Source: Tannerella forsythia
GTDB taxonomy: Bacteria; Bacteroidota; Bacteroidia; Bacteroidales; Tannerellaceae
Direction of reading: 5' to 3'
DNA: 64,000 bases
NCBI RefSeq assembly: GCF_003860135.1
Contig: NZ_RQYN01000003.1
Coordinates: forward strand, 61,208 to 125,207
The notes under the pieces are model-generated. The model ran no database searches, was not told the DNA's origin, and saw only the letters and a list, made by a program, of their open reading frames with translations. Shown here in pieces: positions 1 through 8,036 of the stretch. How positions within the stretch are numbered: position 1 is the first letter of the stretch; each line of letters starts with the position of its first letter. A program made the position numbers and the translations under genes.

Positions 1-849
1 TTGCTGGCAGCTTGTCATGCCATCGAGGCTTACTTCAACTTCCCGAAACCAAATAATTTGGTGAAGGATGCCGAAATCCCCGGCGGAATGTATACGAACA
101 TGGTGGCACAGCTCAAACAGTTCAACTCGCTCGACCTGCTCGAAGATGCGATGAAGCTGATTCCGAGCGTACGCCTCGACGCGGGTCTGCCGCCGCTCGT
201 TACCCCCACCAGCCAGATCGTGGGCGCACAAGCCGTCGTATCGGCCTTGAACATCAAGAACGGTCGGCCGAAATATGCCAACCCGTCCAACCAGTTCATT
301 GCGCTGGTGAAAGGCGAATACGGAAAAACGCCCGTTCCGGTCGATCCCGCATTCCGCGAACAAATCACCGGCTCTCCGGTAGAAACGCCGTACGATACGT
401 CGAACTATAAACGTCAGGACAATCCCGTTCTCGAAGAATTCGGAGGTGTGCAATTGGCCAAAGACGAAAAAGACAGTCTGTTGATGGAACTGTTCCCGGC
501 CGTAGCCAGCGGATTCCTCCGCAAAAAACGTGAAGAAGAATTCAATGCTCAGGCCAAACAGGCTGCTCCTGCCGAAGAAGCGAAGTGCGAGACCAAGCAA
601 GAAGCGGCCGCTCCTGCAGCCGAAAAAACGGTCAAAGGCCACATCATGGAATGCCCGATGCCGGGAAGCATCATGCGAATCATGGTCAAAGAAGGAGACG
701 TGGTGAAAAAGAACGACAGTCTGCTTGTCCTCGAATCGATGAAGATGGAGAACGATATCACTTCGGACTATAACGGAACGGTACTTCGTATCTACGTCAA
801 AGCGGGTGACGCCATACAGGCCGGCGCCCCCATGATCGAAATCGGATAA
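1..849 (+). CDS. Biotin-dependent carboxylase/decarboxylase subunit (pyruvate carboxylase B / oxaloacetate decarboxylase alpha type), 3' part
   Basis: The reading frame is open from the first base, so the gene is cut by the window edge and the true start is outside. What remains is the last 282 residues. The first ~165 residues match the C-terminal part of the carboxyltransferase (PYC/OADA) region. An Ala/Lys/Glu-rich linker follows (~residues 175-210), then a biotinyl/lipoyl domain with the biotin acceptor motif ESMKMEN; the acceptor lysine is codon 742-744. Such subunits move CO2 between biotin and pyruvate/oxaloacetate. Which of pyruvate carboxylase B, oxaloacetate decarboxylase alpha or a relative it is cannot be settled without the N-terminus. 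A strong intrinsic terminator follows 40 bases after the stop. Confidence 0.85.
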   Translation: MLAACHAIEAYFNFPKPNNLVKDAEIPGGMYTNMVAQLKQFNSLDLLEDAMKLIPSVRLDAGLPPLVTPTSQIVGAQAVVSALNIKNGRPKYANPSNQFIALVKGEYGKTPVPVDPAFREQITGSPVETPYDTSNYKRQDNPVLEEFGGVQLAKDEKDSLLMELFPAVASGFLRKKREEEFNAQAKQAAPAEEAKCETKQEAAAPAAEKTVKGHIMECPMPGSIMRIMVKEGDVVKKNDSLLVLESMKMENDITSDYNGTVLRIYVKAGDAIQAGAPMIEIG

Positions 850-888
850 TAGAAGCAAACGTCTGCATATTATTTATCGATTCAATGC

Positions 889-932
889 AAAAAGCGGGAG
901 AGCCAATGAAATGGCTTATCCCGCTTTTTTTT
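889..932 (+). terminator. Intrinsic terminator after the biotin-carrier gene
   Basis: Long hairpin: AAAAAGCGGGA pairs with TCCCGCTTTTT, with an inner AGCCA/TGGCT stem, ending in a run of eight T on the + strand. Confidence 0.85.
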
Positions 933-1191
933 CAAAAACGTTGCAGTCTGCCCCTTGGAAGAGGGGAAAGAGGAAACGGGAAGAATACAAGCCTGTTTGA
1001 AAATCACTGAAATCTTTTTCTCAAACAGCTTCCGTATCAGTCGGATTATCTTTTTCTTTGAGAAGGCTCTGCCGAAACGATGAACGAACTTTCGACTCGG
1101 CAGAAGAAAGGGCTAAATTGGATACTATAAGGTTATTATCGAGGAAAATGCAAACAAACTTTCACTCCACACAAAAAAATATTCAAAAACA

Positions 1192-1223
1192 GTTGTTTTT
1201 CGCTTTTTTATTCCTTATATTTG
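1192..1223 (+). promoter_or_regulatory. Bacteroidetes-type promoter
   Basis: GTTG at 1192-1195, 20 bp, then TATATTTG at 1216-1223, an exact match to the TAnnTTTG -7 element. Transcription should start near 1230. It reads towards a 33-codon ORF (1264) and the conserved gene at 1449. The rest of the 850-1448 gap shows nothing else beyond the terminator. Confidence 0.6.
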
Positions 1224-1263
1224 GCTGCATCATCGGTCCATAAACTCTTATACTGGTTACACA

Positions 1264-1365
1264 ATGAAACGCGTTACGATCAAATACATTCCACTCAAAT
1301 GGCCCCAGCCCGCCTTTGCCGGCCGGCGTATCGGGTCGGCAAAGGCTTACGGCAAACATCTCTGA
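1264..1365 (+). CDS. Possible 33-residue basic small protein or leader peptide
   Basis: ATG at 1264 lies about 34 bases after the start site predicted from the promoter at 1192-1223, and opens a 33-codon frame ending in TGA. The peptide begins MKRVTIKYIPLKW and carries about nine Lys/Arg and no acidic residue. It precedes the gene at 1449 by 83 bases. I do not recognise it. Position and promoter are the only support, so it may be chance. Confidence 0.25.
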   Translation: MKRVTIKYIPLKWPQPAFAGRRIGSAKAYGKHL

Positions 1366-1448
1366 ACGATTCTGAGAAAACAACCGTCGGCGATACGCAA
1401 CCCTAACAGAAGAAATATCGAATTGGTTAAATTAAAATCCAGATAATC

Positions 1449-1931
1449 ATGTCACAAGAAAGTAAAATTTCGATCTCGATCGACGATGCACGGCTCAAAT
1501 CCGTGCGTGAAAAATTAAGACTGATTCGTGAAGAATTGTCCGATGTGCTGATCATCAACCTGACGAACGAAGAAAGAAAAAACATGCTGAAAATGGGCGA
1601 TAAAACGCTGGCTTTTGTAGGCAAGGCAATCGAATTTGCCGAACAGAATCCTTCACTCACCCCGGCCTATATGGACTTGTTCGAAGCCAAAAAGGATTAC
1701 GAACTGGCCCGCAAGCTCAACGAGTTGCTGAAAGACGTAACCACGTTGCAACGCGGACTGGAAGACACGATGATGGTGGCCGGTAGCGAATCGTACGATG
1801 CAGCGCTGATTTTCTACGGCTCGGTCAAGGGAGCCAGCCGCACGAATGTATCCGGAGCACAAGCCGTTTACGACGAACTGCGCGAACGCTTTCCCGGTCG
1901 GCCGAAAAAATCGTCGGCCGAAAAGTCATAA
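1449..1931 (+). CDS. Conserved hypothetical helical protein
   Basis: A 160-residue protein without signal peptide or membrane segment. It is mostly predicted helix: an acidic/basic first ~60 residues, a Leu-rich middle (KLNELLKDVTTLQRGLED), then a short glycine-containing C-terminal part ending in a basic tail (RPKKSSAEKS). I do not recognise a named domain. ATG at 1449 is preceded by an AT-rich leader running from the promoter at 1192-1223. It is a single gene facing the leftward namZ gene; the 21-bp repeat array lies between the two 3' ends. Cytoplasmic location is inferred from the lack of export signals. Confidence 0.7.
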   Translation: MSQESKISISIDDARLKSVREKLRLIREELSDVLIINLTNEERKNMLKMGDKTLAFVGKAIEFAEQNPSLTPAYMDLFEAKKDYELARKLNELLKDVTTLQRGLEDTMMVAGSESYDAALIFYGSVKGASRTNVSGAQAVYDELRERFPGRPKKSSAEKS

Positions 1932-2020
1932 AGAATCGTTTAATCGTTGACCGATGTTCCGGGGAAGCAGCCTTTTGCCGTTTCCCCGGATTGTTTTTAT
2001 CCGCGAAGCACCCAAATCGA

Positions 2021-2225
2021 ACCTCTGAAGAACAAATTGGTACTTCCGAAGGGCAAATTAGTACCTCCGAAGTACAAATTAGTACCTCCGAAGTAGAAAT
2101 TAGTACTTCCGAAGTACAAATTAGTACCTCCGAAGTAGAAATTAGTACTTCCGAAGTACAAATTAGTACCTCCGAAGAGCAAATTAGTACCTCCGAAGTA
2201 GAAATTAGTACCTCCGAAGAGCAAC
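2021..2225. repeat. 21-bp tandem palindromic repeat array 1 (10 units)
   Basis: Ten consecutive 21-bp units begin at 2021 and recur exactly every 21 bases to 2210. Consensus is ACYTCCGAAGTAVAAATTAGT. Units contain the dyad TACTTC-C-GAAGTA, perfect in the 'cttcc' units. Two versions alternate through the middle of the array (GTACAA and GTAGAA). It lies between the convergent ends of the gene at 1449 and namZ. In frame it reads as the heptad ISTSEVQ/ISTSEVE, but that frame has no credible gene start. Confidence 0.95.
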
Positions 2226-2252
2226 GTCAGTCTGAAATATTCGTTTTAGCTT

Positions 2253-3455
2253 TCACTCCCCTTTCGGATAGTCCGGGTAGAGGAGGTATTTGGCGCGGGT
2301 CTGTTTGTATTCGTCGAGATCGGATTGCCATGTGGCACGGATTTCGGCTTCGGGTACTCCGGCAAGGATTTGTTTGCGCAGCGCATCCGTTCCGGCCAGC
2401 AGGTCGAACCAGCGCGGCCGGTTGAAAAACATCTTTTCGTTTCGGCCGGTACGCGTAAAGAAGTCGATCACGAACTGGAGCGAAAGCCCTCCTTCGAACG
2501 GGTAATAACGCAGGTCGTCGCCGTAGCAGGTTTTGTCTTTATAAAGCGGTGCCGTATCCATGCCCGGAATAGCCGTGGGGACGAAGGTGAACGAGCCGGT
2601 CTGCGGCAGCGTATATCCGACGATCTGGAACGGGAAATGCGTTCCCCGCCCGACACTCATGCACGTCCCTTCGAAGAAACAGAGCGAAGGATAGAGGCGA
2701 ATAGCCTGATCGTTCGGGAGATTCGGAGAAGGTCGGACGGTCGGCTGGTAAGCGTCGCCATGTTGCCAGTTCAACATCTTGATAACAGTCAGTTTGCAGG
2801 TTGCGGCCGCGGGCAGCCACCCTTCGCCGTTAATCATTTGCGCCAGTTCGCCGACGGTCAGTCCGTGCAAAACAGGGATGGGATGGACACCGACAAACGA
2901 CTCGAATCCCGGCCGGCGAACCGGACCGTCCACATAGTCGTTCGGGTTCGGACGGTCTAACACCATCAACTCCTTACCATGTTCCGCGCAAGCCTCCATC
3001 AGGTAGTGCATCGTACTGATGTAGGTAAAGAAACGCGCGCCCACGTCTTGAATGTCGAAGACAACGACATCGACGTCGGCCAGTTGTTCGGCGCTCGGTT
3101 TTTTGTTTTTTCCGTAAACCGAAACGATGGGAACCCCTGTTTTCGGATCGCGACTGTCGTGAACGGTCGCACCGGCATCGGCCGTCCCGCGAAAGCCGTG
3201 CTCGGGAGCAAACACCTTCTTGATGTCGATCCGGCGCGCGAGCAACGTATCCAATAAATGCGTATGGTCGGTTTCGAGGATCGAAGTATGATTCACAGCC
3301 AGCGCTACCCGTTTATCTTTCAGCCGGACGCTAATGCTATCCATCCGTTCGTTACCCAATACGACACGCTTGTTCCGCTGTTGCGCGAAAACAGTCCCTG
3401 TTGCTGAAAACCAAAGCATCAGGAGCAGAAATAATGACAGTATGTTTCGTTTCAT
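2253..3455 (-). CDS. namZ: Exo-beta-N-acetylmuramidase NamZ (DUF1343 family)
   Basis: A 400-residue exported protein; the ATG at 3455 begins a clear signal peptide (MKRNILSLFLLLMLWFSATG, cleavage near VFA-QQ). A longer frame upstream is ruled out because it runs antisense through the neighbouring HD gene. Family landmarks are APEHGFRG (~residue 91), VFDIQDVGARFFTY and VLDRPNPN. NamZ enzymes (GH171) release terminal N-acetylmuramic acid from peptidoglycan fragments, a step in MurNAc salvage studied in Tannerella and Bacillus. A TACTTTTA -7-like element lies about 30 bases upstream (3484-3491). The gene is divergent from the HD-domain gene and ends just before repeat array 1. Confidence 0.9.
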   Translation of the reverse strand: MKRNILSLFLLLMLWFSATGTVFAQQRNKRVVLGNERMDSISVRLKDKRVALAVNHTSILETDHTHLLDTLLARRIDIKKVFAPEHGFRGTADAGATVHDSRDPKTGVPIVSVYGKNKKPSAEQLADVDVVVFDIQDVGARFFTYISTMHYLMEACAEHGKELMVLDRPNPNDYVDGPVRRPGFESFVGVHPIPVLHGLTVGELAQMINGEGWLPAAATCKLTVIKMLNWQHGDAYQPTVRPSPNLPNDQAIRLYPSLCFFEGTCMSVGRGTHFPFQIVGYTLPQTGSFTFVPTAIPGMDTAPLYKDKTCYGDDLRYYPFEGGLSLQFVIDFFTRTGRNEKMFFNRPRWFDLLAGTDALRKQILAGVPEAEIRATWQSDLDEYKQTRAKYLLYPDYPKGE

Positions 3456-3526
3456 TGCAAGTAATATGTTTCTTTTTCGAGGCGTAAAAGTAGTTGAAAA
3501 AGGGGAGAAATCCGACAATTTATGCG

Positions 3527-3534
3527 TATTTTTG
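3527..3534 (+). promoter_or_regulatory. -7 element of the HD-domain gene
   Basis: TATTTTTG matches TAnnTTTG exactly and puts the transcript start near 3541. This rules out an ATG at 3522 and supports the start at 3561. No clear -33 element is seen. Confidence 0.4.
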
Positions 3535-3560
3535 CCTGCGATTATTCTTTGACGAAGTAT

Positions 3561-4103
3561 ATGAATCCATTGGAAATTATTCAGACCTATTACCTTCCGG
3601 AGTCGCGGGCCTACGAGATTCTGATCACCCACAGCCGCAGTGTGGCCGATAAGGCCGTAGCCATCGCCGAGACACATCCGGAAATGCAACTGGACATTCC
3701 TTTCATCCGCGAAGCCGCCCTGCTGCACGACCTCGGCATCTTCCTCTGCCATGCGCCGGAAATCGACTGTCATGGCCAAGCGCCCTATATCTGCCACGGT
3801 TATCTGGGTGCCGACCTGCTGCGAAAAGAAGGCTATCCGCGTCACGCGCTGGTCTGCGAGCGTCATACGGGTACGGGACTGTCGGCCGAACTGATCCGGC
3901 AACGCAACCTGCCGGTTCCTCCCCGCGAGATGCGCCCCCAGTCGCTCGAAGAACAACTGATCTGTTTTGCCGATAAATTTTTCAGTAAAACGAAGCTCGA
4001 CCGTGAGAAACCGATCGAGAAAATCCGCAAAGGACTGGCCGCATACGGAGACGATGACGTGGCGCGTTTCGACGGCTGGTGTAAACTCTTTTTAGGAAAA
4101 TAA
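3561..4103 (+). CDS. HD-domain metal-dependent phosphohydrolase family protein
   Basis: A 180-residue cytoplasmic protein. The HD signature is present: a His near residue 23 (THSRSVADKA), the paired HD in ALLHDLGIF (~residue 56), a further His cluster (CHGQAPYICHGYLGA) and a late Asp in CFADKFFSK. HD proteins of this size hydrolyse phosphate esters such as nucleotides, but the substrate cannot be read from sequence. The start at 3561 is preferred over 3522 because the -7 element at 3527-3534 lies between them. It precedes the LptD-like gene by 58 bases, with a separate -7 element in the gap. Confidence 0.8.
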   Translation: MNPLEIIQTYYLPESRAYEILITHSRSVADKAVAIAETHPEMQLDIPFIREAALLHDLGIFLCHAPEIDCHGQAPYICHGYLGADLLRKEGYPRHALVCERHTGTGLSAELIRQRNLPVPPREMRPQSLEEQLICFADKFFSKTKLDREKPIEKIRKGLAAYGDDDVARFDGWCKLFLGK

Positions 4104-4128
4104 GGGCCACATCCTCGTTAAATTGTGC

Positions 4129-4136
4129 TATTTTTG
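4129..4136 (+). promoter_or_regulatory. -7 element of the LptD-like gene
   Basis: TATTTTTG, an exact TAnnTTTG match. The predicted transcript start near 4143 lies before the ATG at 4162 and after the upstream in-frame ATG at 4123, so it supports the later start. Confidence 0.4.
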
Positions 4137-4161
4137 CGCCCGAATACATACGGGACGAAGC

Positions 4162-6921
4162 ATGTTTCTAAAGCAAATGATAGGATGGATCGCCTGCGTA
4201 TGCGCTCTTTGCACAAACGGACGGGTGCAGGCGCAGGAGTCTGTGACAGCCGTCGGGTCGTTAAACGATTCGATAGCCGTTCCCCTACCGGACAGCTTGT
4301 TACACATCACGTCCGACACCACGTTACGAATCGACACGGTCGCCGTCGATACCACCGCCCGTAAAAAAAGCATGCTCGAAGCGCCCGTCACGTATCAGGC
4401 GAGCGACTCCATCGTCCTGACCGGCACAAACATGGCCTTCCTCTACGGAGAGAGCAACGTTAAATACCAAAACATCGAATTGCAGGCCGAGCGAATCGAG
4501 ATGAGCATGGACAGCAGCATCGTCTACGCCACGTTCGCCCTCGACTCTGTCGGTGCGGAATACGGCTATCCGCTCTTCGTCGAAGGAGAACAGCAGATCG
4601 AGGCAAAGAATATGCGTTACAATTTCAGGTCGCGCAAAGCGTATGCCAACGAAGTGCTGACTCAACAGGGCGAAGGCTTCCTGACGGCCGGCGTGACGAA
4701 AAAGATGCCCGACGACGCGATGAATATGATCAACGGGCGCTACACGACATGCGACGAGCATGACCATCCGCACTTCTACATCAAAATGACGAAAGCCAAA
4801 GTCCGGCCCGGGAAAGACATCGTCACCGGCCCGGCTTATTTGGTGATCGAAGATGTGCCGCTCTTCCCCATCGGGCTGCCGTTCGCGTTCTTCCCGTTTT
4901 CGAGCACGTACTCGTCGGGGATCATCATGCCTACGTATGGCGACGAAATGGCGCGCGGCTTCAACCTCCGTAACGGCGGATATTATTTTGCCATCAGCGA
5001 TTACGTTGATCTGGCGCTTACGGGCGAGATTTACACGAAAGGGTCGTGGGGCTTGGCCGCCCGCTCGTCGTACCGGAAACGGTATAAATATTCGGGCGCC
5101 TTCGATGCGTCCTATCTGGTTACAAAAACGGGCGACAAAGGGTTGCCGGATTACAGCGTCTCGAAAGATTTCAGAATCGCGTGGACGCATTCGCAGGATA
5201 TGAAGGCCAATCCTTACCGTACTTTCTCGGCCAGTGTCAATTTCGCGACCAGCAGCTACAGTCGCAATCAGCTCAATATGCTCTACACGCCGGATGCGAC
5301 GAACAACAACAAAGGTTCGAGTATCAGTATCTCGCAACGTTTCCCCAACAGTCCGATCAATATCTCGGCCACGATGAACATCAATCAGCGCTCGCAAGAC
5401 TCGTCGCTGAGCGTGACCCTGCCCGATATGAACATCTCGATGAGCAGTATTTATCCGCTCAAACGCAAACATATCGTCGGAAAAGAACGCTGGTACGAAA
5501 AAATCTCCATCTCCTACTCCGGTTATTTCAGAAATACGATCCATACGAAAGAGAATGAGTTTTTCAGAAAGAACCTCATCAAAGACTGGAAGCACGGCAT
5601 GCAGCATTCGATCCCGATCAGCGCGACGTACAACTTCGGTTTCCTCAACATATCGCCCTCCGTGAATTATACGGAACGGTGGCTGACGGACAAAGTCTAT
5701 CACGCCTACGATACGGTACGTAACACACTCATGCCCGTCGATACGGTCTACGGCTTCTATCGGGTCTATAACTACAATGCAGCCATCTCAGCCTCCACAA
5801 CCTTGTACGGCTTCTTCAAGCCGTGGGCAATTTTCGGAGACAAGGTCAAGATGATCCGTCACCGCATGGAGCCATCCGTTTCGTTCAGCATGTCGCCCGA
5901 CTTCGGCAGCCGCAAATACGGATACTACGAAGATTATTCGTACGTGAATCGTCGGGGAGAGACCGTGACCGGTGTCTACTCGCCGTTCAAAGACGCGATG
6001 TTCGGCCCGCCGGGAAGAGGCAAGCAGGGAGCGCTCAATTTTGCGGTCGAAAATAATGTGGAGATGAAGATACGCTCGGACGCCGACTCGACGGGAGAGC
6101 GAAAAATCAGTCTGATTGAAAAACTGAATCTTAACATCAGCTACAATCTGGCGGCCGATTCGTTCAAATGGAGCGACCTGAATGTGGGGCTAAACCTGCG
6201 GCTGAGTAAAAGTTACTCCTTGATACTAAGTGGTGTTTTCGACGTCTATACGTATGGTTACGACGCGAAAAACCAACGGGCTTATCCCGTCAACAAAACG
6301 CGCTGGCAGGCGGGAAAAGGCTTTCCGAGACTGCGGTCGACAGGCACGAGTATTTCCTATACCTTTAATAACGACACGTTCAAGAAATGGTTCGGCGGGA
6401 AAGGAAGCCGGAAAGACGAAGACGCGTCGACAAACGAAGAAGGTAACGAGACTACTCCCGACGGCAAACAGGACGAACCCGGCCAGACCAAGGGAGGCCG
6501 TCTGCGGAAAGCGAAAAAAACAAACGCAGGCGAATACGACGAAGACGGTTACTACAACGCAACGGTACCGTGGAATTTCTCGTTCAATTATAACATGGGG
6601 TTAGGCTACGGCAACTTTAATCCTCAGAAGATGGAATATAATTACCGGCTGACTCACACGCTAAGTTTCAACGGCAGCATTCAGCCGACGAAGAATTGGC
6701 GCATCAGCATGCACGGCTCTTTCGATATTGAACACCGGAAACTCCACAGCCTCACTTGCAGCATTTCGCGCGACCTGCATTGCTTCCAGATGTCGGCCAA
6801 CGTAATCCCCATCGGGCCCTATAAATCGTATTCGTTTTCGATTGCCGTCAATTCGTCGCTGCTCAAAGACCTGAAATATAATCAAAGCAATACGAACCGC
6901 GACCGGCAAAGCTGGTATTGA
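4162..6921 (+). CDS. lptD: LptD-like outer-membrane LPS-assembly protein
   Basis: A 919-residue protein. The ATG at 4162 gives a signal peptide (MFLKQMIGWIACVCALC ... VQAQ). After a Thr/Asp-rich stretch comes an OstA/LptA-like jelly-roll region (about residues 60-250) with repeated 'mRYNF', 'YTTCDEHDHPHFYI' and 'FPIGLPFAFFPF' motifs. GIIMPTYG (~residue 254) marks the entry into a long beta-barrel of alternating aromatic strands that runs to the C-terminus. In this family the barrel, with a lipoprotein partner, places LPS in the outer leaflet. An acidic Lys/Asp insert (about residues 745-795) looks like a surface loop. The stop is one base from the end of the convergent ung gene. Confidence 0.85.
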   Translation: MFLKQMIGWIACVCALCTNGRVQAQESVTAVGSLNDSIAVPLPDSLLHITSDTTLRIDTVAVDTTARKKSMLEAPVTYQASDSIVLTGTNMAFLYGESNVKYQNIELQAERIEMSMDSSIVYATFALDSVGAEYGYPLFVEGEQQIEAKNMRYNFRSRKAYANEVLTQQGEGFLTAGVTKKMPDDAMNMINGRYTTCDEHDHPHFYIKMTKAKVRPGKDIVTGPAYLVIEDVPLFPIGLPFAFFPFSSTYSSGIIMPTYGDEMARGFNLRNGGYYFAISDYVDLALTGEIYTKGSWGLAARSSYRKRYKYSGAFDASYLVTKTGDKGLPDYSVSKDFRIAWTHSQDMKANPYRTFSASVNFATSSYSRNQLNMLYTPDATNNNKGSSISISQRFPNSPINISATMNINQRSQDSSLSVTLPDMNISMSSIYPLKRKHIVGKERWYEKISISYSGYFRNTIHTKENEFFRKNLIKDWKHGMQHSIPISATYNFGFLNISPSVNYTERWLTDKVYHAYDTVRNTLMPVDTVYGFYRVYNYNAAISASTTLYGFFKPWAIFGDKVKMIRHRMEPSVSFSMSPDFGSRKYGYYEDYSYVNRRGETVTGVYSPFKDAMFGPPGRGKQGALNFAVENNVEMKIRSDADSTGERKISLIEKLNLNISYNLAADSFKWSDLNVGLNLRLSKSYSLILSGVFDVYTYGYDAKNQRAYPVNKTRWQAGKGFPRLRSTGTSISYTFNNDTFKKWFGGKGSRKDEDASTNEEGNETTPDGKQDEPGQTKGGRLRKAKKTNAGEYDEDGYYNATVPWNFSFNYNMGLGYGNFNPQKMEYNYRLTHTLSFNGSIQPTKNWRISMHGSFDIEHRKLHSLTCSISRDLHCFQMSANVIPIGPYKSYSFSIAVNSSLLKDLKYNQSNTNRDRQSWY

Positions 6922-6922
6922 T

Positions 6923-7585
6923 CTACCAGTCGACAGGCTCCTGCCCCGAAGCGATCAAATAGTCGTTCGCACGGCTGAAATGTCGATTCCCGAAGAATCC
7001 GCGATGAGCCGACAAGGGCGATGGGTGCGGCGATTTCAACACTAAATTGGCCGACGCATCGATCCGTTCGCCTTTTTTCTGCGCGTACGATCCCCACAGC
7101 ATATAAACGATGTGTTTGCGTTCGGCATTCAACTGACGGATGACGGCATCGGTAAACGTCTCCCACCCCTTGCCCTGATGCGATCCGGCGGCATGAGCGC
7201 GCACCGTCAGCGTGGCGTTGAGCAGCAACACCCCCTGATCGGCCCAGCGGGTCAGGTCACCGCTTCGAGGCATCGGTTTACCGAGATCGTTCGCGATCTC
7301 CTTGAAAATATTCACGAGCGACGGCGGGAAAGGCGTCCCGTCCTGTACCGAGAAACACAGTCCGTGGGCCTGCCCCGGCTCATGATACGGGTCTTGCCCG
7401 ATCAGTACGACTTTCACCCGCTCGAACGGGCAATGCGCAAACGCATTGAAGATATGCCCTCCGGCGGGATAGACCTTTGTGCGCTGATATTCTTCGCGCA
7501 CAAAATTCGTCAGCGTTTTGAAATACTCCTTCTCAAATTCGTCGGACAACCGCTCCTTCCAGCTCTGTTCTATTTTTACATCCAT
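6923..7585 (-). CDS. ung: Uracil-DNA glycosylase, family 1
   Basis: 220 residues, normal for the family. It removes uracil from DNA in base-excision repair. The water-activating loop GQDPYH lies near residue 62, the Leu-loop HPSPLSAHRGF near residue 187, and LLLNATLTVR in between. The start chosen is the ATG at 7585 (MDVKIEQSW); the longer frame upstream would overlap the -7 element TACCTTTG at 7643-7650 (complement), which gives a short 5' leader. It is a single gene, convergent with lptD and divergent from tRNA-Arg. Confidence 0.95.
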   Translation of the reverse strand: MDVKIEQSWKERLSDEFEKEYFKTLTNFVREEYQRTKVYPAGGHIFNAFAHCPFERVKVVLIGQDPYHEPGQAHGLCFSVQDGTPFPPSLVNIFKEIANDLGKPMPRSGDLTRWADQGVLLLNATLTVRAHAAGSHQGKGWETFTDAVIRQLNAERKHIVYMLWGSYAQKKGERIDASANLVLKSPHPSPLSAHRGFFGNRHFSRANDYLIASGQEPVDW

Positions 7586-7681
7586 AACTTCTTGGGCATT
7601 GACGATGCGATAGTTCACGATCCGCATCCAGCATACGGCAGACAAAGGTAATGGAATAATCCGAAAAATTGTAGGCCGATG

Positions 7682-7713
7682 GTTGTCATCTGTCAATTAT
7701 TTTTATATCTTTG
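7682..7713 (+). promoter_or_regulatory. Promoter of tRNA-Arg
   Basis: GTTG at 7682-7685, 20 bp, TATCTTTG at 7706-7713. The tRNA begins 10 bases downstream. Confidence 0.6.
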
Positions 7714-7723
7714 CGGCGTTTTT

Positions 7724-7797
7724 GGCCCCGTAGCTTAGTTGAATAGAGCGTCAGATTCCGGTTCTGAAGGTCGTGCGTTTGAGTCGCACCGGGGTCA
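7724..7797 (+). tRNA. tRNA-Arg (anticodon CCG)
   Basis: Cloverleaf: acceptor GGCCCCG/CGGGGTC, D-arm GCTTAGTTGAATAGAGC, anticodon stem TCAGA/TCTGA with loop TTCCGGT (anticodon CCG, reads CGG), T-arm GTGCG-TTTGAGT-CGCAC, discriminator A at 7797. CCA is not encoded. Repeat array 2 begins about 43 bases after the 3' end with no conventional terminator between them. Confidence 0.95.
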
Positions 7798-7840
7798 CTT
7801 CCCTATTTTTCCCGATTTCTTTTCCCCATTTGATGACAGC

Positions 7841-7987
7841 AGTGACCTTTTTGGTAACACGAGTAACCTTTTTGGTAACACGAATAACCTTTTTGGTAAC
7901 ACGAGTGACCTTTTTGGTGACATGAGTGACCTTTTTGGTAACACGAGTAACCTTTTAGGTAACACGAGTGACCTTTTTGGTGACAGC
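7841..7987. repeat. 21-bp tandem palindromic repeat array 2 (7 units)
   Basis: Seven units start at 7841, 7862, 7883, 7904, 7925, 7946 and 7967, exactly 21 bases apart. The typical unit is AGTRACCTTTTTGGTAACACG. Each holds a dyad, GTnACC-TTTTT-GGTnAC, with one internal mismatch. Both edges carry the same half-unit (TGACAGCA/TGACAGCAC). It lies between tRNA-Arg and the convergent acetyltransferase gene. Only units 'ggtgaca' versus 'ggtaaca' and single transitions differ, so the array looks young. Confidence 0.95.
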
Positions 7988-8036
7988 ACTAAGAAAAACT
8001 ATTGCAAATCTCGTTTCAATAAAACGATTTCAGGAT

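Noticed and set aside
2021..2225. Array 1 read as a gene for a heptad-repeat protein (ISTSEVQ repeats), and the equivalents in arrays 2 and 5
   Set aside because: A 21-bp repeat is open in several frames on both strands by construction. The frames run past the repeats into unrelated sequence, begin at chance or non-ATG codons, and array 3 with a 22-bp pitch cannot encode a repeat protein at all.
2253..3956. Long 567-codon version of namZ
   Set aside because: The extra N-terminus lies antisense to the HD-domain gene, while an internal ATG at 3455 starts a textbook signal peptide.
4324..5703. 459-codon open frame antisense to lptD
   Set aside because: Arg/Asp/Val-rich composition typical of a shadow frame of a coding gene; no family features.
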